Below are positions 62,100 to 64,000 of a DNA stretch of 64,000 bases, one piece after another. Source of the DNA: Lophium mytilinum (Eukaryota; Ascomycota; Dothideomycetes; Mytilinidiales; Mytilinidiaceae); contig MU004203.1 in assembly GCA_010093605.1 (NCBI GenBank), positions 388,391 through 452,390 on the forward strand. Direction: 5' to 3'. The notes under the pieces are model-generated. The model searched no databases. It saw only the letters and a list, made by a program, of their open reading frames with translations, and was not told the origin of the DNA. The first letter of the stretch is position 1; every line of letters begins with the position of its first letter. The position numbers and the translations under genes are program-made.

Positions 62100-64000
62100 A
62101 ATGCCTCCGAGAAAAGGAACCACGAAACGTCCCCTCCGCGTGTTGCCCGCATGGCCTCCTTGTCAACCAAAATCCGTTTCACGCGGTCAGATCCGTAAGA
62201 ACTTGCAGCTCAATGACCGAGAGCCTCTACCGTTTCCTTTACCTATGCTTGCCAGTTTAGTAGTACGACCTCCTCGATTCAAAGCTCTGGTTCTCGTCAC
62301 TTTCGCTGCAAAAAGCAACACATCACGTCATATCCGCGTGTCCTCCACGCACTGCTTACAGTCTATCAAAATCAGCTCCACACCGTCAAATCCGTAAGAA
62401 CTTGTAACGTTAGTAGCCGCTGTCTTCATCGAAGCATCAATAGCCACTGTCTTCATCGAAGCATCTCCCCATGGTCTCTTCACCCTCAGATTATCGGGCT
62501 AATCTGAAGGCTCTGAATCTTGCTACCTTTAAAGCAGAATCTACCAAAACAGGTGCACGCAACGTACCCTCCGCGTCTACCAAAATTAATTTAAGCGGTT
62601 CGATGCGTAAGAACTTGCAACATAAGTACCCATTTCGTCCTGCGAAGCACCTCTGCTGTTGTTTATGATCCCTTTACCGCAGGCCTAATTTAGTCGCTCT
62701 AGATCTAGTTACTTATGGAGTAAGAAGTAACTACAACAAGTACACGCGGTGTACCCTCCACGTCCGCCAAAATCACTTTTATGCGGTTTAATTTGTAATA
62801 ACTTGTAACATAAACACCCTATTTATCCTGCGGAGCACCTCCGCTGTTTTCTATAATCCCCTTACCACAGGCCTGATTTAGAGGCTCTGGATCTGCTTAC
62901 CTTAGGAGTAAGAACTGATCACAACGGGTACACTCCGCGGCTACCAAACCAGCTCTGCACGGTTCGATATGTGAAATTTTGTGACAAATATAGCCAGTTT
63001 ATCTATCGAAACACCCTAACTACCTTTCGCATTTCTAAAAACATTAAGCTAACTCAGACCCTCTAGATTTAGTTATCTTAGTAATAAAAAGGAACTACGC
63101 CTTACAAACGCGGTGGGGCCTCCGTGTCTACCAAAAACTTGATTCAAGCGGTTAGATTAGTAAGAACTTACAACTAAGCCGTAGAACTTACGAGTAGAGG
63201 AGCTTCGCCTATAATTTAGTATCTTGATAGCGTAGAGCTGGTATAGGACGGCTGGTTATAGGTTGGAAAGTGACTACAACAGGTGTACGCCGCGTACCCT
63301 CCGCGTCTATTAAAATCAGCCCCTTACGGTTTAATCTAACTCTTAAAGATAAAAGCAACCTAAACTCTTAATAGAGGTGCGCTAACTGTGTGTTGGAAGC
63401 CTAGTACTAAGGAAGTAACTCTTAATGGTTGATAATGGAGTAAGAAGCGACCACAAAGCGGTCATAAAGCGTAGCCTCCACGTCCATGTAACGTCTACTA
63501 AAAACCCTTTCGCACGGTTCAATATGTAGATCTTTGTAACAAAAGTAAGTAAGTCTTGGATTAAAGTGCCTCGGCATACTTTCTCTAATCTCTTGTCATC
63601 GGCCTGATTCTAGAGGGTTAGTTGAAGGATGGAAAACGACTATAACGGGAGCACGAAACGTGGCCCTCTGCGTCTATGAAAATCATGTGACACGGTTCGA
63701 TATGTAGATTCTTGTAACATTACTAGACAATCGCTCCACCGAGGCAATTTTGCTCGGTTTCTTAGTCCTTATATCGCCGAGCTGATTCCGGGTGGGTAGT
63801 TAAAGGATGGGAAACAACTACAGCGGATGCACAAAGCGTGGCCTCCGCGTGCACGCCGCGTCTACGTAAATTGATTCTATGCGGTTGAATTACTTGTAAT
63901 AAAAGCGGGCAATTGATGAGTAGGGGGGGGTTCGGAGGTAGTCGTTGGCTCTATTATTGTGGAGCTAATTTGGACGCCGTTTTTAACCTGCACAGCCGCA
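62100..64000. repeat. Diverged tandem array, about 185-bp units, at least ten copies, runs off the window
   Basis: A box CTCCGCGTCTACCAAAAT (with variants) followed by CGGTTCGATATGTAAGAACT and TTGTAACATAA recurs at about 62162, 62361, 62575, 62764, 62940, 63127, 63304, 63492, 63672 and 63860, giving spacings of 176-214 bp. Between boxes come CACCTCCGCTGTT, CCTTACCACAGGCCTGATT and AGTAAGAA-TGACTACAAC. Copies are 20-35 percent diverged, with many CG-to-TG/CA changes. The nearest gene is the kinase ending at 62007. No telomere repeat is seen. The array has no open frame through it. Confidence 0.85.

Noticed and set aside
62080-62668. Two short frames in the first units of the right-end array as protein-coding genes
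   Set aside because: They follow the repeat units, stop within them and have no support beyond the repeat itself.

Overview
The window looks like nuclear DNA of a filamentous ascomycete (Pezizomycotina; Dothideomycetes is a guess from gene content, not proven). Genes carry short 45-60 nt introns with GT...CTAAC/CTGAC...AG signals. The products are typical eukaryotic housekeeping proteins: V-ATPase subunit a, MER3/HFM1 helicase, Golgi UDP-galactose transporter, COQ3, TFIIE-beta, MLP1/TPR nucleoporin, glycerol kinase, ERG27, a DSC2-like rhomboid pseudoprotease and a PITSLRE-type CDK. I found no prokaryotic, phage, CRISPR or clear transposon features.

Layout. 0.1-18.3 kb: seven minus-strand genes (class I/II aminotransferase, V0 subunit a, MER3 helicase, nucleotide-sugar transporter, COQ3, TFIIE-beta, in that order with gaps). 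At 18.3-18.7 kb a short divergent promoter separates TFIIE-beta from the long plus-strand MLP1/TPR gene (18.7-25.6 kb). 26.6-39.5 kb: a mitochondrial DUF3429/TMEM69-like membrane protein, an MFS transporter, a Rieske oxygenase, a short-chain dehydrogenase, a small glycine/asparagine-rich repeat protein and glycerol kinase. 39.5-51.0 kb is an 11.4-kb stretch with no gene I can support. 51.0-62.0 kb: ERG27, a coiled-coil centrosomin-like protein behind a long leader, a DSC2-like protein, and a CDK10/11-like kinase. 62.1-64.0 kb: a diverged tandem array of about 185-bp units running off the window end.

Functionally most genes are unrelated housekeeping loci. Two loose themes exist: sterol control (ERG27 makes sterols; DSC2 belongs to the Golgi ligase that activates fungal SREBP), about 5 kb apart; and a run of small-molecule metabolism genes (MFS, Rieske, SDR, glycerol kinase) at 29-39.5 kb. 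The least explained parts are the gene desert, the 107-bp tandem repeat at 31.15-31.55 kb, the 185-bp array at the right end, the repeat protein at 35.1-35.7 kb and a well-formed 26-codon reading frame in the leader at 53.6 kb.

Exon coordinates were read by eye from splice signals and checked for reading-frame closure; no transcript or database evidence was available.
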